Shown here: positions 7,913-16,723 of the stretch, piece by piece
Position numbering within the stretch: the stretch's first letter is position 1
Layout of the letters: each line of letters starts with the position of its first letter
Origin: Thermobacillus xylanilyticus
Lineage (GTDB): Bacteria; Bacillota; Bacilli; Paenibacillales; Paenibacillaceae
Length of the DNA: 64,000 nt
Reading direction: 5' to 3'
Assembly (NCBI RefSeq): GCF_907165215.1
Contig: NZ_CAJRAY010000017.1
Span: forward strand, 57,085-121,084
The notes under the pieces: generated by a model
What the model was told of the DNA's origin: nothing
Database searches by the model: none
Seen by the model: the letters and a program-made list of their open reading frames with translations, nothing else
Position numbers and translations under genes: made by a program

Positions 7913-8926
7913 ATGAAACTGCTGTTCATCGGCGGCACGGGCTTGATCAGCCAGGCGGTGTCCCGGCTTGTCATCTCGCAAGGCCACGAGTTGTATTTGT
8001 TCAATCGCGGCAGACGGCAGGATTTTGTCCCGGAAGGGGCGAAAGTCATCGAAGGCGACATCCGGGATGCCGCATCGGCAGCGGAAGCGCTGCGCGGCCA
8101 CGAATGGGATGCCGTCGTCGACTGGATCGTCTTTACGCCGGATCAAGCCAGGGCGGATATCGAGCTGTTCAGGGACAGGACGAAACAATACGTCTTCATC
8201 AGCTCCGCGTCGGCTTACCAGAAGCCGCTCCGGCATTATATCATCACGGAATCGACGCCGCTCGAGAACCCGTATTGGCAGTATTCGCGGGACAAGATCG
8301 CCTGCGAGAAGCTGCTGATGGACGAGCACAAGGCCAGCGGGTTCCCGGTGACGATCGTCCGCCCGTCGTACACATACGGCGACACGATGATTCCGGCCGC
8401 GATCAACAGCTGGGAGAAGCCGTGGTCGATCGTCGACCGGATGCGGCGCGGCAAGCCGGTCATCGTGCACGGCGACGGCACGTCGCTCTGGACGATGACG
8501 CACAACACGGACTTCGCCGTCGGATTCGCCGGCTTGCTCGGCCGGCCGGAAGCGATCGGGGAAGCGTACCACATCACGTCCGACGAAGTGCTGACGTGGA
8601 ACCAGATCTATGAGGCCATCGGCCGGGCGGCCGGCATCGAGCCGAAGCTCGTCCATATCGCCTCGGATTTCATCATCTCGCATTGGCCGGATATGGAAGG
8701 CGGGCTGCTCGGCGACAAGGCGGTGAGCGCCGTATTCGACAATTCGAAGATCCGCGCGCTCGTGCCGGATTTCAAGCCGAAGGTGCCGTTCGCCGAAGGC
8801 ATCCGGAAGACGATCGCCTGGTTCGAAGCTGCGCCCGAGCGTTGCGCGGTGGACGAAGAGTGGAACGCGCGATGCGACAGGCTGATCGAGGCGCATGAGC
8901 GCGCCCGGACTGCGGCCGGCGGATGA
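7913..8926 (+). CDS. Extended SDR: NAD-dependent epimerase/dehydratase family
   Basis: 337 residues. N-terminal Rossmann motif GGTGLIS (residues 8-14; the classical GxxGxxG is slightly altered), then SSASAY and the catalytic YSRDK (Tyr and Lys near 124-128). The C-terminal part (NTDFAVGFAGLL, EAYHITSDEVLTW) matches sugar epimerase-like proteins related to chloroplast CSP41 and nucleotide-sugar epimerases. RBS GGAAGGAG lies ten bases before ATG. Fits with the adjacent AKRs and glycerate kinase as a sugar-processing operon; the exact reaction cannot be read from sequence. Confidence 0.87.
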   Translation: MKLLFIGGTGLISQAVSRLVISQGHELYLFNRGRRQDFVPEGAKVIEGDIRDAASAAEALRGHEWDAVVDWIVFTPDQARADIELFRDRTKQYVFISSASAYQKPLRHYIITESTPLENPYWQYSRDKIACEKLLMDEHKASGFPVTIVRPSYTYGDTMIPAAINSWEKPWSIVDRMRRGKPVIVHGDGTSLWTMTHNTDFAVGFAGLLGRPEAIGEAYHITSDEVLTWNQIYEAIGRAAGIEPKLVHIASDFIISHWPDMEGGLLGDKAVSAVFDNSKIRALVPDFKPKVPFAEGIRKTIAWFEAAPERCAVDEEWNARCDRLIEAHERARTAAGG

Positions 8927-8994
8927 CGCCGGCCCTCAGGCCGTTTCAGCCATGCTTGTTGCATCGCTCATGCGGCATGACAGGAGGCTCCAGC

Positions 8995-10146
8995 ATGAAA
9001 ATCGTACTGGCACCCGACTCGTTCAAAGGGTCGGCAGCCGCCGCCCGATTGTGCGACGCGATGGAAAGCGGCATCCGGTCGGTGCTGCCGGACGCCGAAA
9101 TCGTCAAGCTGCCGCTCGCGGACGGCGGGGAAGGGACGATGGAGAACCTGGTGGCGGCAACCGGCGGAGAGATCCGCTTCGTCCCGACGGTCGATCCGCT
9201 CGGAAGACCGATCGAAGGCCGCTACGGCGTGCTCGGCGACGGCAAGACGGCTGTCATCGAGCTGGCGGAGGCGTCGGGACTGACGCGGCTGGCCGCCGGG
9301 GAGCGCGATCCTCGCCGCGCCACGACGTACGGCACCGGGCTGCTCATCAAAGCGGCGCTTGATGCCGGCATTCGTTCGTTCATCGTCGGGCTGGGCGGAA
9401 GCGCGACGAATGACGGCGGCGCGGGGCTGCTGCAGGCGCTCGGCATGCGGCTGCTGGACGAAGACGGACGCGAGCTGGAACGCGGCGGCGCCGCGCTGGC
9501 CCGGCTCGCGGCCATCGTCGGATCGTCCTTCGATCCGCGCATCCGGGAGAGCCGGTTCGTCGCCGCCTGCGACGTCAGGAATCCGCTTGCAGGACCGGCC
9601 GGCGCTTCGGCCGTGTTCGGACCGCAGAAAGGCGCCGACGACGCGGCGGTTCGGGAACTGGATGCCGCGTTGGAGCGCTATGCGGCCATCGCCGCGCAAT
9701 TCACGGGCATCCAGGTGCGTGACATGCCTGGAGCCGGCGCGGCGGGCGGCGCGGGCGCGGCGCTGATCGCTTTCCTGAACGCCGAGATGCGGCCCGGAGC
9801 CGAGCTCGTCATGGAAGCTGCCGGATTCGCGGACAAGATCCGCGGCGCTTCGTGGATCATAACCGGCGAAGGCCGGCTGGACAGCCAGACGGCATCGGGT
9901 AAATTGATCAGCCGGGTATGCGAGGCGGCGCGGAAGGCAGGCGTTCCGGTCATCGCCCTGTGCGGAAGCGTCGAACCGGACCCCGGGCTGCCGGAACGCC
10001 TCGGGCTGACGGCGGCATTCCCGCTGGCGCCCGGCCCGTGCCCGCCGGAAGAAGCGATGGCTTCAGCCGAGCAGTGGGCGGAGGAACGCGCGGCGAGCGT
10101 GTTCCGGCTGATCGCCGCTGCATCAAGACATCACAACACGGGATAG
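8995..10146 (+). CDS. Glycerate kinase
   Basis: 383 residues; phosphorylates D-glycerate, feeding carbon from sugar-acid, serine or glyoxylate breakdown into glycolysis. The N terminus MKIVLAPDSFKGS, LPLADGGEGTM and the GLGGSATNDGGAG loop are hallmarks of the type I (GarK/GlxK) family, and PGAGAAGGAGAAL is the second glycine-rich loop. ATG 8995 with AGGAGG seven bases upstream is preferred to the longer frame from 8923. Lies between the SDR gene and an esterase. Whether the product is 2- or 3-phosphoglycerate cannot be told here. Confidence 0.92.
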   Translation: MKIVLAPDSFKGSAAAARLCDAMESGIRSVLPDAEIVKLPLADGGEGTMENLVAATGGEIRFVPTVDPLGRPIEGRYGVLGDGKTAVIELAEASGLTRLAAGERDPRRATTYGTGLLIKAALDAGIRSFIVGLGGSATNDGGAGLLQALGMRLLDEDGRELERGGAALARLAAIVGSSFDPRIRESRFVAACDVRNPLAGPAGASAVFGPQKGADDAAVRELDAALERYAAIAAQFTGIQVRDMPGAGAAGGAGAALIAFLNAEMRPGAELVMEAAGFADKIRGASWIITGEGRLDSQTASGKLISRVCEAARKAGVPVIALCGSVEPDPGLPERLGLTAAFPLAPGPCPPEEAMASAEQWAEERAASVFRLIAAASRHHNTG

Positions 10147-10160
10147 GAGACGGTATCGAG

Positions 10161-10949
10161 ATGGCCCTTATTCAATGTCATTTCTTCTCCGAAGTGCTCG
10201 GCCTGAGCACGACGATGACGGTGATCCTCCCGCAGCAGACGACAAAGCAGATCGGCATGAAGGGGGAAGCGTCCTCCGGACGCCACAAGACGCTGTATTT
10301 GCTGCACGGCCTGAGCGACGACGACTCGATCTGGCTGCGCCGCACCTCGATCGAACGTTATGCGGCGCCTTACGGGCTGGCCGTCGTCATGCCGCAGGTG
10401 CACCGCAGTTTCTATACCGACATGCACAGCGGCGGGAAGTACTGGACCTTCCTGACCGAGGAGCTGCCGCAGCTGGCGCGCTCGTTCTTCCCGCTCTCGG
10501 ACCGGCGCGAGGACAATTTCGTCGCCGGGCTGTCGATGGGCGGTTACGGCGCCTTCAAGTGGGCGCTTCGCAAGCCGGAAATGTTCGCCGCCGCCGCCAG
10601 CTTGTCCGGCGCGCTGGACATGGCAAACCATTTGAACCGGCCGTTCGATTCGAGCCTCCGCCCGATGTTCGAGCAGATCTTCGGCCCGGAACTGGAAATC
10701 GCCGGCACGGAGCACGATCTGCTCTGGCTGCTGGAGCAGACCGGCCATGCGGACGCGCTGAAGCCGAAGCTGTACCAGTGTTGCGGCACCAGCGATTTCC
10801 TGTATCAGGACAATCTGAATTTTACCGAAGCGTGCAAGAAGACGAATTATGACCTGACCGTCGTTTACGACGAAGGGGAGCATGAGTGGGGATATTGGGA
10901 CAGGCACATCCAGCGGGTGCTCGAATGGCTGCCGCTGGAGCGTGCCTGA
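10161..10949 (+). CDS. Esterase, EstA/tributyrin esterase family
   Basis: 262-residue serine hydrolase related to S-formylglutathione hydrolase/esterase D and lactic-acid-bacterial EstA. Nucleophile in GLSMGGYG, catalytic His in EGEHEWGYWD near the C terminus, HGLSDDDSIW oxyanion region. It starts at ATG 10161, 14 bases after the glycerate kinase stop; GGAGACGG upstream is a moderate RBS. No signal peptide, so it is cytoplasmic. Last gene of the five-gene run; ends eight bases before the convergent NlpC gene with no hairpin between. Confidence 0.88.
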   Translation: MALIQCHFFSEVLGLSTTMTVILPQQTTKQIGMKGEASSGRHKTLYLLHGLSDDDSIWLRRTSIERYAAPYGLAVVMPQVHRSFYTDMHSGGKYWTFLTEELPQLARSFFPLSDRREDNFVAGLSMGGYGAFKWALRKPEMFAAAASLSGALDMANHLNRPFDSSLRPMFEQIFGPELEIAGTEHDLLWLLEQTGHADALKPKLYQCCGTSDFLYQDNLNFTEACKKTNYDLTVVYDEGEHEWGYWDRHIQRVLEWLPLERA

Positions 10950-10957
10950 CCGGTCCG

Positions 10958-11440
10958 TCACAGGACGCGGCGCGCCGTGACGAAACGCTTCTTCCAGTAC
11001 GAGGAATTCATGTCCGAGATCGTCACGCCGTGATTCGATGATGCATGGATCATTTTGCCGTCGCCGACGTAGATCGCGACGTGGCTGATCGATTTGCCGT
11101 TCGTGCGGAAGAACAGCAGATCGCCCTGGCTGATGTTGCCGCGCTCCACTTTCTCGCCGGCTTTCGCCTGCGCTTTCGACGTGCGCGGCAATTCGACGCC
11201 GAGCGCGGCGTACACGTGCTTGGTGAACAGGGAGCAGTCGAAGGCGACGGGCTCGCCATTCTTGATCAGCCCGCCCATCCGGTAAGGGGTGCCGATGTAT
11301 TCCTTGCCGACCTCGATCAATTGTTTCGATTGTTCGGTCGCGGCGGATGCGGGGTCCGCCAGCGCAGCGCCGGCTGCTCCGTAACCGACAGCCGCCAAAA
11401 GCATGACGGCGAGGCTTCTCTTGATGACACCTTGACGCAT
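10958..11440 (-). CDS. Secreted NlpC/P60 (C40) peptidoglycan peptidase
   Basis: 160 residues. The N terminus has a signal peptide (basic RQGVIKR, hydrophobic 10-28, cleavage near ADPASA). The remaining single domain carries the C40 triad: Cys69 (FDCS), His121 (SHVAIYVG) and His133. Such enzymes cut the gamma-D-glutamyl-diaminopimelate bond of wall peptides. AAGGAGG precedes the ATG. No cell-wall-binding repeat, so it is a minimal version of the family. Single gene on the minus strand, divergent from nothing nearby; convergent with the esterase. Confidence 0.9.
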   Translation of the reverse strand: MRQGVIKRSLAVMLLAAVGYGAAGAALADPASAATEQSKQLIEVGKEYIGTPYRMGGLIKNGEPVAFDCSLFTKHVYAALGVELPRTSKAQAKAGEKVERGNISQGDLLFFRTNGKSISHVAIYVGDGKMIHASSNHGVTISDMNSSYWKKRFVTARRVL

Positions 11441-11557
11441 GAACCTGTTGTCCCTCCTTGTCGATTGGCCGACCGGCCGCTGTTTCTTACTTTACCACAG
11501 CACCCGGAAAGCCTTTCGCGGCCATGAAAAAGGCAATTCCCGGTCAAGGAGGGATGG

Positions 11558-11614
11558 ATGCGCATTATGAGATTCGCGTTAGAATTTTCTCATGGTGAAG
11601 CGCGAAAAAATTGA
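11558..11614 (+). CDS. Possible 18-residue leader ORF with strong RBS
   Basis: ATG at 11558 lies five bases after AAGGAGG and opens an 18-codon frame (MRIMRFALEF...) ending at TGA 11612-11614, just where the minus-strand terminator stem begins. There is an inverted ATGAGA ... TCTCAT inside it. No downstream gene on this strand would use it as a leader, so it may be an unexpressed chance occurrence. Confidence 0.2.
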   Translation: MRIMRFALEFSHGEARKN

Positions 11615-11645
11615 CAAGCCGCCGCGATCGGCGCGGCAGCTTGTC
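11604..11645 (-). terminator. Strong terminator of the P-loop kinase gene
   Basis: On the minus strand: long stem (CGACAAGCTGCCGCG pairing with CGCGGCGGCTTGTC, minor imperfection) followed by six T. It lies immediately after the kinase stop codon. Confidence 0.85.
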
Positions 11646-11653
11646 GATTCCGG

Positions 11654-12241
11654 TCAAGCCCGGATGAACCGGTACAGCTCATCAACCCGCTCTTCGGTGA
11701 GCGGCGGGCTGTTGTCAAAGATTTTGACGGCTCCGTCGGGCAGATCCCAGCGGATGTCGGGCACGAACCTGGCCCGCGCCGCGAACGCTTCCCAATGGTC
11801 CAGCTTCCAGCGGTCGCGCTCCGTCCGGCGGGCGATGATTCGTTCCTTCTGCATCTCCATGTTCTCCAGCGTAACGACGATGATCTTCACATCGACCTCG
11901 GCGCGCGTCTTCCCGGCGGAACGGAGGACATCCTCGATCCAGTCCGGATTTTTCAGTTCGGATGTAAAAGGGGAGATCATGAAGACGTTCTGGCCGGCTA
12001 CCAGATTGTCAATGCAGATGTCGCGCGTCGTATCGTACTCGAGGTCGCGAAGATGTCTTTTGTAGTATTCGGAATCGCGGTCATTCGGGTCCAGGCCGTT
12101 CTGCACGAGCGCATGCTCGACGAAACGGCCGCCCACCGTATCGCGGTCCAGAAACGCCGCCGGCATCCGTTCAGCCAGCTTGCGGGCGATGGTCGTCTTG
12201 CCGGTACCGGCGACACCTACGAAGAAGACGAGTTTCTGCAA
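11654..12241 (-). CDS. P-loop kinase / AAA family ATPase, 195 aa
   Basis: Small nucleotide-binding protein with Walker A GVAGTGKTT near the N terminus, FLDRDTVGG (Asp for Mg or acceptor) and a lid region rich in Arg (ERIIARRTERDRWK). The shape is that of small-molecule or nucleoside-type kinases of the AAA_33/zeta-toxin-like group; the substrate is unknown. I choose TTG 12241 because GGAGGG lies eight bases upstream; the longer ATG frame from 12268 has no RBS. The start is therefore uncertain by nine codons. Single-gene unit ended by a strong terminator. Confidence 0.78.
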   Translation of the reverse strand: MQKLVFFVGVAGTGKTTIARKLAERMPAAFLDRDTVGGRFVEHALVQNGLDPNDRDSEYYKRHLRDLEYDTTRDICIDNLVAGQNVFMISPFTSELKNPDWIEDVLRSAGKTRAEVDVKIIVVTLENMEMQKERIIARRTERDRWKLDHWEAFAARARFVPDIRWDLPDGAVKIFDNSPPLTEERVDELYRFIRA

Positions 12242-12410
12242 GCACAATTCCCTCCGGATGAATTGCAAATGAAGTCGTTATAGCAAGTCCTGACCCAGCA
12301 TATCAAAACATCAGGGCAGGGTAAAGCATGGAAACGTGTCCGGTTCCATCCTGTTTCCGGCGGGGCGGGAACACGGACATGGAATATATACTGCAAGGAG
12401 GAAGGATGAC

Positions 12411-13385
12411 ATGAAGTACACCACCCTTGGCAAATCCGGGCTGAAAGTGAGCCGACTCTGTCTCGGGACGATGAATTTCGGACCGACGACGGACGAGAAG
12501 GAAGCATTCCGCATCATGGACGCGGCGCTCGATGCCGGCATCAACTTCTTCGATACCGCGAACGTGTACGGCGGTCCCGGAAACCGGGGCGTGACCGAGG
12601 AAATCATCGGCCGCTGGTTCGCGCAAGGCGGCGGCAGGCGCGAACGCGTCGTGCTGGCGACGAAGGTGTACCAGAGTATGGAGGAGCCGAACAACCCGAA
12701 CGACGAGCGCGGGCTGTCGGCCTACAAAATCCGCCGCCATCTCGAGGACTCTCTCCGCCGGCTCCGGACGGACCACATCGAGCTGTACCAAATGCACCAC
12801 GTCGACCGCAATGTCACATGGGACGAACTGTACGGCGCGTTCGAGACGGCGATCTTGCAGGGCAAGATCGGCTATGTCGGGGCGAGCAACTTCGCGGCCC
12901 GCGACCTCGTCAAGGCGCAGTACGAGGCGCAGAAGCGCGGTTTCCTCGGCCTCGTGTCGGAGCAGCACAAATACAGCCTGCTGTGCCGTCTGCCGGAGCT
13001 TGAGGTGCTGCCGGCCGCGCAGGAGTACGGCATCGGCGTCATCGCGTGGAGCCCGCTCGACGGCGGCGTGCTCGCCGGCAATTTCAATCCGCCGCAAGGC
13101 TCGCGCTCCGCGAACCATATGGACAAGATCGAGAAGCTGCGCCCGCAGCTCGAACGGTTCTCGAAGCTGTGCCGCGAGCTCGGCGAATCCGAAGCGGTGG
13201 TGGCGCTTGCCTGGACGCTGGCGCATCCCGCGATGACCGCGCCGATCATCGGGCCGCGGACGGTCGAGCAATTGAACAGCGCGCTGCGCGTCGTCGAGCT
13301 GGAGCTGACGGAGGATGTGCTGCGCGAAATCGACGAGATTTTCCCGGGTCCTGGCGGCTCGGCGCCGGAAGCATACGCGTGGTAA
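12411..13385 (+). CDS. Aldo/keto reductase
   Basis: 324 residues, start ATG 12411 after AAGGAGGAAGG. Tetrad: Asp48/Tyr53 (FFDTANVYG), Lys85 (LATKVYQ) and His129 (YQMHHVD). The YQxHxxD signature and GVTEEIIGRWF segment put it in the AKR group related to voltage-gated potassium-channel beta subunits and YajO-like reductases. NADPH-dependent reduction of an aldehyde/ketone is the family role. It converges on the sugar-acid operon through a bidirectional terminator and does not carry the AACGCGTGTTTACA motif upstream. Confidence 0.9.
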   Translation: MKYTTLGKSGLKVSRLCLGTMNFGPTTDEKEAFRIMDAALDAGINFFDTANVYGGPGNRGVTEEIIGRWFAQGGGRRERVVLATKVYQSMEEPNNPNDERGLSAYKIRRHLEDSLRRLRTDHIELYQMHHVDRNVTWDELYGAFETAILQGKIGYVGASNFAARDLVKAQYEAQKRGFLGLVSEQHKYSLLCRLPELEVLPAAQEYGIGVIAWSPLDGGVLAGNFNPPQGSRSANHMDKIEKLRPQLERFSKLCRELGESEAVVALAWTLAHPAMTAPIIGPRTVEQLNSALRVVELELTEDVLREIDEIFPGPGGSAPEAYAW

Positions 13386-13410
13386 TTCTGATCCGCTCGC
13401 ATCCATCAGA

Positions 13411-13440
13411 AAAGGCATGCCTTGAGGCATGCCTTTCTTG
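13411..13440. terminator. Bidirectional terminator
   Basis: AAAGGCATGCC (13411-13421), loop TTGA, GGCATGCCTTT (13426-13436). T or A runs on both sides serve the AKR gene and the RraA-like gene, which converge here. Confidence 0.8.
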
Positions 13441-13463
13441 GTGATATGCGGGGTGTTCGGGGG

Positions 13464-14369
13464 TTACATGCGCACGCTGCTGGACGGCCCTTCGTCGCGG
13501 CGGGCGCGCGCTTGCTCCAGCTCCTTGTCCCAGTTCAGATGGCGGTATTCGGCGGCAGCCGGGTCGCTTTCGAACCAGCGCATGAAATCTTCCCACATTT
13601 CGAACGACCATTCGGAGTCGATCTGCGCGGTCGTGTACACCTTCTCGCGCAGCCGGACGAAGCCGAAAATGTCGCGCACCTGCGATTTCTCGGCGCGGAC
13701 GACCGTCTCCTCGGCCAGGTGCGGCGGCACGAAGATGACGCCGGCCGGCGTGCCGACGACGACGTCGCCCGGCATGCAGATCGCCTTGCCGATCCGCGTC
13801 GGCACGTTCATGCCGACCATCGTGACATCGCCGATCGGAGTCGGGTCGATGCCGCGGTAGTAGACATTGATGCCCTCGATGTTGACGACCTGCTGCAGGT
13901 CGCGGATGCCGCCCCAGATGACCGCGCCGCCGCGTTTTGTCCGCGTCGCGATGGCGGTGCCGAGGTTGCCGCCGATGTAGGTGCCCTGGAACACTTTGTC
14001 GAACATGTCGACGACGACGACGTCGTCCTCGACAAGCTGGTCGATGACCCATTGATTGAAGAAGCCGCGCCGGCCTTCCTGCTCGTGGCCGTAATTCAGC
14101 AGCGTCTCATGCAGGTCGGGACGCAGCGGCACCATGACGGCCGTCACCGCGCGGCCGACCATGATCTTGTCCGGGTGGACGATTTTGAAGTCGCCTTCGA
14201 ACTGGAATTTGTAGCCGTTCATCCAGAGCGGCGCCCAGGCTTCCTCAAGCGTAATTTTGCGCATCCGCTCGAGGATGTTGTCCGGCACTTTCGGGCGGCC
14301 GTTCGGGAAACGCTCGCCTTTCCACAGCGGGGTAAGCTGAATGATGTCTTCGGGATTGTCGAATTTCAT
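13464..14369 (-). CDS. RraA-like protein (HMG aldolase / dimethylmenaquinone-methyltransferase-like family)
   Basis: 301 residues. Family motif with metal and substrate residues: GGNLGTAIATRTKRGGAVIWGGIRD (Gly and Arg-Asp) and GDVVVGTPAGVIFVPP are conserved across RraA-fold 4-hydroxy-4-methyl-2-oxoglutarate aldolase/oxaloacetate decarboxylases and the RraA RNase E inhibitor. The unusual length (family core is ~160-230) comes from an N-terminal ~80-residue extension and a C-terminal helical tail. Next to an enolase-superfamily dehydratase a role as a 2-keto acid aldolase is the most economical reading. Start ATG 14369, with GAGAGGTG eight bases upstream, is preferred over GTG 14381. Confidence 0.82.
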   Translation of the reverse strand: MKFDNPEDIIQLTPLWKGERFPNGRPKVPDNILERMRKITLEEAWAPLWMNGYKFQFEGDFKIVHPDKIMVGRAVTAVMVPLRPDLHETLLNYGHEQEGRRGFFNQWVIDQLVEDDVVVVDMFDKVFQGTYIGGNLGTAIATRTKRGGAVIWGGIRDLQQVVNIEGINVYYRGIDPTPIGDVTMVGMNVPTRIGKAICMPGDVVVGTPAGVIFVPPHLAEETVVRAEKSQVRDIFGFVRLREKVYTTAQIDSEWSFEMWEDFMRWFESDPAAAEYRHLNWDKELEQARARRDEGPSSSVRM

Positions 14370-14449
14370 GTCGGTTGGCACCTCTCCGTATTCGTAGTCG
14401 GTACAGCCGTTGAACCATGCCGCCGCAGCGGCGACTAAGCTTAATAGGG

Positions 14450-14484
14450 AAGGGGCCGCTCCCGGATTCCGTTACGGCCCCTTT
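14450..14484 (-). terminator. Hairpin between the enolase-superfamily and RraA-like genes
   Basis: AAGGGGCCG (14450-14458) pairs with CGGCCCCTT (14475-14483); poor T-run on the minus strand, so it may attenuate rather than stop transcription into the RraA-like gene. Confidence 0.5.
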
Positions 14485-14491
14485 CAGGCGG

Positions 14492-15886
14492 TCAGCTCCA
14501 GAGCCGGTCGTTGCCGACATAATGGTTCCATTCGTCGGTCGGTTCCCACAGGCCCGGCACTTCCGGATGCAGATGCTGGGCGATGACTTCGTCGTTCAGC
14601 TCTTCGATGCCGAGGCCCGGCGCATCCGGTACATGGATGAAACCGTTCTGCACGAGCGGCTTCGGCAGCTTCGGCGCGATGATGATGTCGTCCCACCAAG
14701 GCACGTCGACCGAGTGGAACTCCAGCGCCAGGAAGTTCTCCGTGGCGGCGGCGACATGCACGGCCGCGAGGCAGGCGATCGGGCTTTCCGCCATGTGGAT
14801 CGCCATGGCAACGCCGTAGTCCTGCGCCATGTCGCCGATCTTCTTCGTCTCGAGAATGCCGCCCGTCGTCAGGACGTCCGGGTGGATGATCGAGACGGCG
14901 CCGGATTCGAGCAGCGGCTTGAAGTTTTCCTTCAGATAAATGTCTTCGCCCGTGCAGAGCGGGGTGGAGACGGCGGACGCCAGACGCTTCCATTGATTCG
15001 TGTACTGCCACGGAATCATGTCTTCCATCCAGGCCAGGTTGTACTTGTCGATCCGCCGGCCGAGCTTGATGCAGTCCTCGACGCCGATATGGCCGAAGTG
15101 GTCGATTGCGAGCGGGACTTCATAGCCGATCTCGGCCCGCACTTCCGCCACGTACTGCTCGAGCATGTCGAGTCCTTTCTCGGTCACATGGATGCCCGTG
15201 AACGGATGGGCGATATTGTTGTATTCGTATTGACGGTTTTTCAGCCTGCGCAGCTCTTCGACCGAAACGTTCGGGTTGCGGCGCGCTTGCCAATATTCGC
15301 GGTTCGCGGCGCGCCATTCCTCGAGGAATCCGAGCGGCGCGCTCAGCGTGCCCGGCTCATCGATGATCTGGCCGATGCCAAGGTCCATCTTGAGGAAGGT
15401 GAACCCTTTCTCCATCCGCTTCTTGAGCGCTTTGCCCATGGCGGTGCCGGTGTCTTTGCCTTCAACGTCGGTGTCGCAGTACATCCGGATCTTATCGCGG
15501 AACTTGCCGCCGAGCATCTGGTAGATCGGGATGCCGTACGCTTTGCCGGCGAGGTCCCACAGCGCGATCTCGATGCCGCTGACGCCGCCGCCCTGGCGCG
15601 CATGGCCGCCGAACTGCTTGATGCGGCGGAACAGCTTGTCGATGTTGCACGGATTTTCGCCGAGCAGGCGGGGTTTGAGCATTTGGGCGTACACTTTGTC
15701 CGCGCCGTCGCGCACTTCCCCGAAGCCGACGAGGCCCTGGTTCGTGTACACTTTGATCAGGCTGCAATGCATCGGCGCGCCGACGATGTCCGCGAACCGG
15801 ATGTCCGTAATGCGCAGTTCCGACGGGCTGGAGAATGTGTTGACGTGGGCAAGTGTGCTTTCGTAGGTTTCTTTCTTATTGGCCAT
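14492..15886 (-). CDS. Mandelate racemase/muconate lactonizing-type enolase superfamily enzyme (sugar acid dehydratase likely)
   Basis: 464 residues. N-terminal capping domain, then the barrel with three metal ligands visible: Asp in AIDHFGH, Glu in WMEDMIPW and Glu in CTGEDIY. The candidate catalytic His is in AIHMAESP, partnered by HPDVL. This spacing fits the mannonate/gluconate/galactonate-type acid-sugar dehydratases rather than MR or MLE proper. Member of a minus-strand operon: SDR (15938-16723) comes first, then this gene, with the RraA-like gene after a hairpin. The chemistry expected is dehydration of an aldonic acid to a 2-keto-3-deoxy acid; the specific sugar cannot be fixed. Clear AGAAGGAG RBS. 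Confidence 0.87.
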   Translation of the reverse strand: MANKKETYESTLAHVNTFSSPSELRITDIRFADIVGAPMHCSLIKVYTNQGLVGFGEVRDGADKVYAQMLKPRLLGENPCNIDKLFRRIKQFGGHARQGGGVSGIEIALWDLAGKAYGIPIYQMLGGKFRDKIRMYCDTDVEGKDTGTAMGKALKKRMEKGFTFLKMDLGIGQIIDEPGTLSAPLGFLEEWRAANREYWQARRNPNVSVEELRRLKNRQYEYNNIAHPFTGIHVTEKGLDMLEQYVAEVRAEIGYEVPLAIDHFGHIGVEDCIKLGRRIDKYNLAWMEDMIPWQYTNQWKRLASAVSTPLCTGEDIYLKENFKPLLESGAVSIIHPDVLTTGGILETKKIGDMAQDYGVAMAIHMAESPIACLAAVHVAAATENFLALEFHSVDVPWWDDIIIAPKLPKPLVQNGFIHVPDAPGLGIEELNDEVIAQHLHPEVPGLWEPTDEWNHYVGNDRLWS

Positions 15887-15937
15887 AAATCCGTTGCTCC
15901 TTCTCGTCTGGAAAATGGATTGCGGCGAATCAGACGG

Positions 15938-16723
15938 TCATTCGGCCGTCCGTTTCATTTTGCCGTCAAGATAATGCATCAGAAATCCGCCATCCACACG
16001 GATGTCCGCACCGTTGATGTAACGGGAATCGTCAGAGGCGAGGAATAGAACCGTTTCGGCCAGATCGTCGTGGGTGCCGAGCACCGCGTTCGGCACTTTG
16101 TAGCGGTAATGCTCGTACAGCAGCGACAGATCGCTCCGGAAACGTTCGTCATCGCCTTCCACGGGGCCGAACTCGATCGAATTGACCGAGACGCCGCTTC
16201 GGCCGAGCCGCAGCGCGGCTTCGCGCGTCAACATCTTCACGGCGCCTTTCGAGGCGCTGTACGGAAACGACGATCCGGTCGGCTTCTCGGCATGGATCGA
16301 GCTGACGAAGACGATCTTGCCGCGGCGCCGTCCGGCCATTCGTCCGCCGACAGCCTGGGTGCAGATGAAGGCTGATTTGGCGTTGTAATGGATCAGACGC
16401 CGGAACCAGTCTTCGCTGCCGTGTTCAATCGTTCCCGGTTCGGTCAGATCGTTGTTGTGAACCAGGATGTCCACTTCGCCGATCTCGCGCGACGCGGTCT
16501 CGAGCATGCGATCCACGTCGTCTCTGCTGCACAGGTCGAGGTTCACGACCATGACCTTGCAGCCGGATGCGCGGATGCGGTCCAGCTCTTCCCGGATCGC
16601 GGCGCCGTTCGATGCGCTGTTCAGGATGAACGAAGCGCCTTCGGCGGCCAGCCGGCGAAAGATGGCCCTTCCCGCGGAACTGTCGGCTTCGGTCAGGAAG
16701 ACGTTCTTCTCTCTCAGTCTCAT
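15938..16723 (-). CDS. Short-chain dehydrogenase/reductase with altered glycine motif
   Basis: 261 residues from ATG 16723 (RBS AAGGTGGGG five bases upstream). SDR catalytic residues are present: Ser in VSSIHA, Tyr and Lys in YSASKGA, and the C-terminal NGADIRVDGGF. The dinucleotide-binding TGxxxGxG motif is replaced by TEADSSAG (residues 11-18), losing the first two glycines. Binding of NAD(P) may thus be altered, or a different cofactor used. First gene of the sugar-acid operon, where an SDR would oxidise the sugar to its lactone. ATG at 16723 is preferred to the long upstream frame, which overlaps the promoter. Confidence 0.83.
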   Translation of the reverse strand: MRLREKNVFLTEADSSAGRAIFRRLAAEGASFILNSASNGAAIREELDRIRASGCKVMVVNLDLCSRDDVDRMLETASREIGEVDILVHNNDLTEPGTIEHGSEDWFRRLIHYNAKSAFICTQAVGGRMAGRRRGKIVFVSSIHAEKPTGSSFPYSASKGAVKMLTREAALRLGRSGVSVNSIEFGPVEGDDERFRSDLSLLYEHYRYKVPNAVLGTHDDLAETVLFLASDDSRYINGADIRVDGGFLMHYLDGKMKRTAE

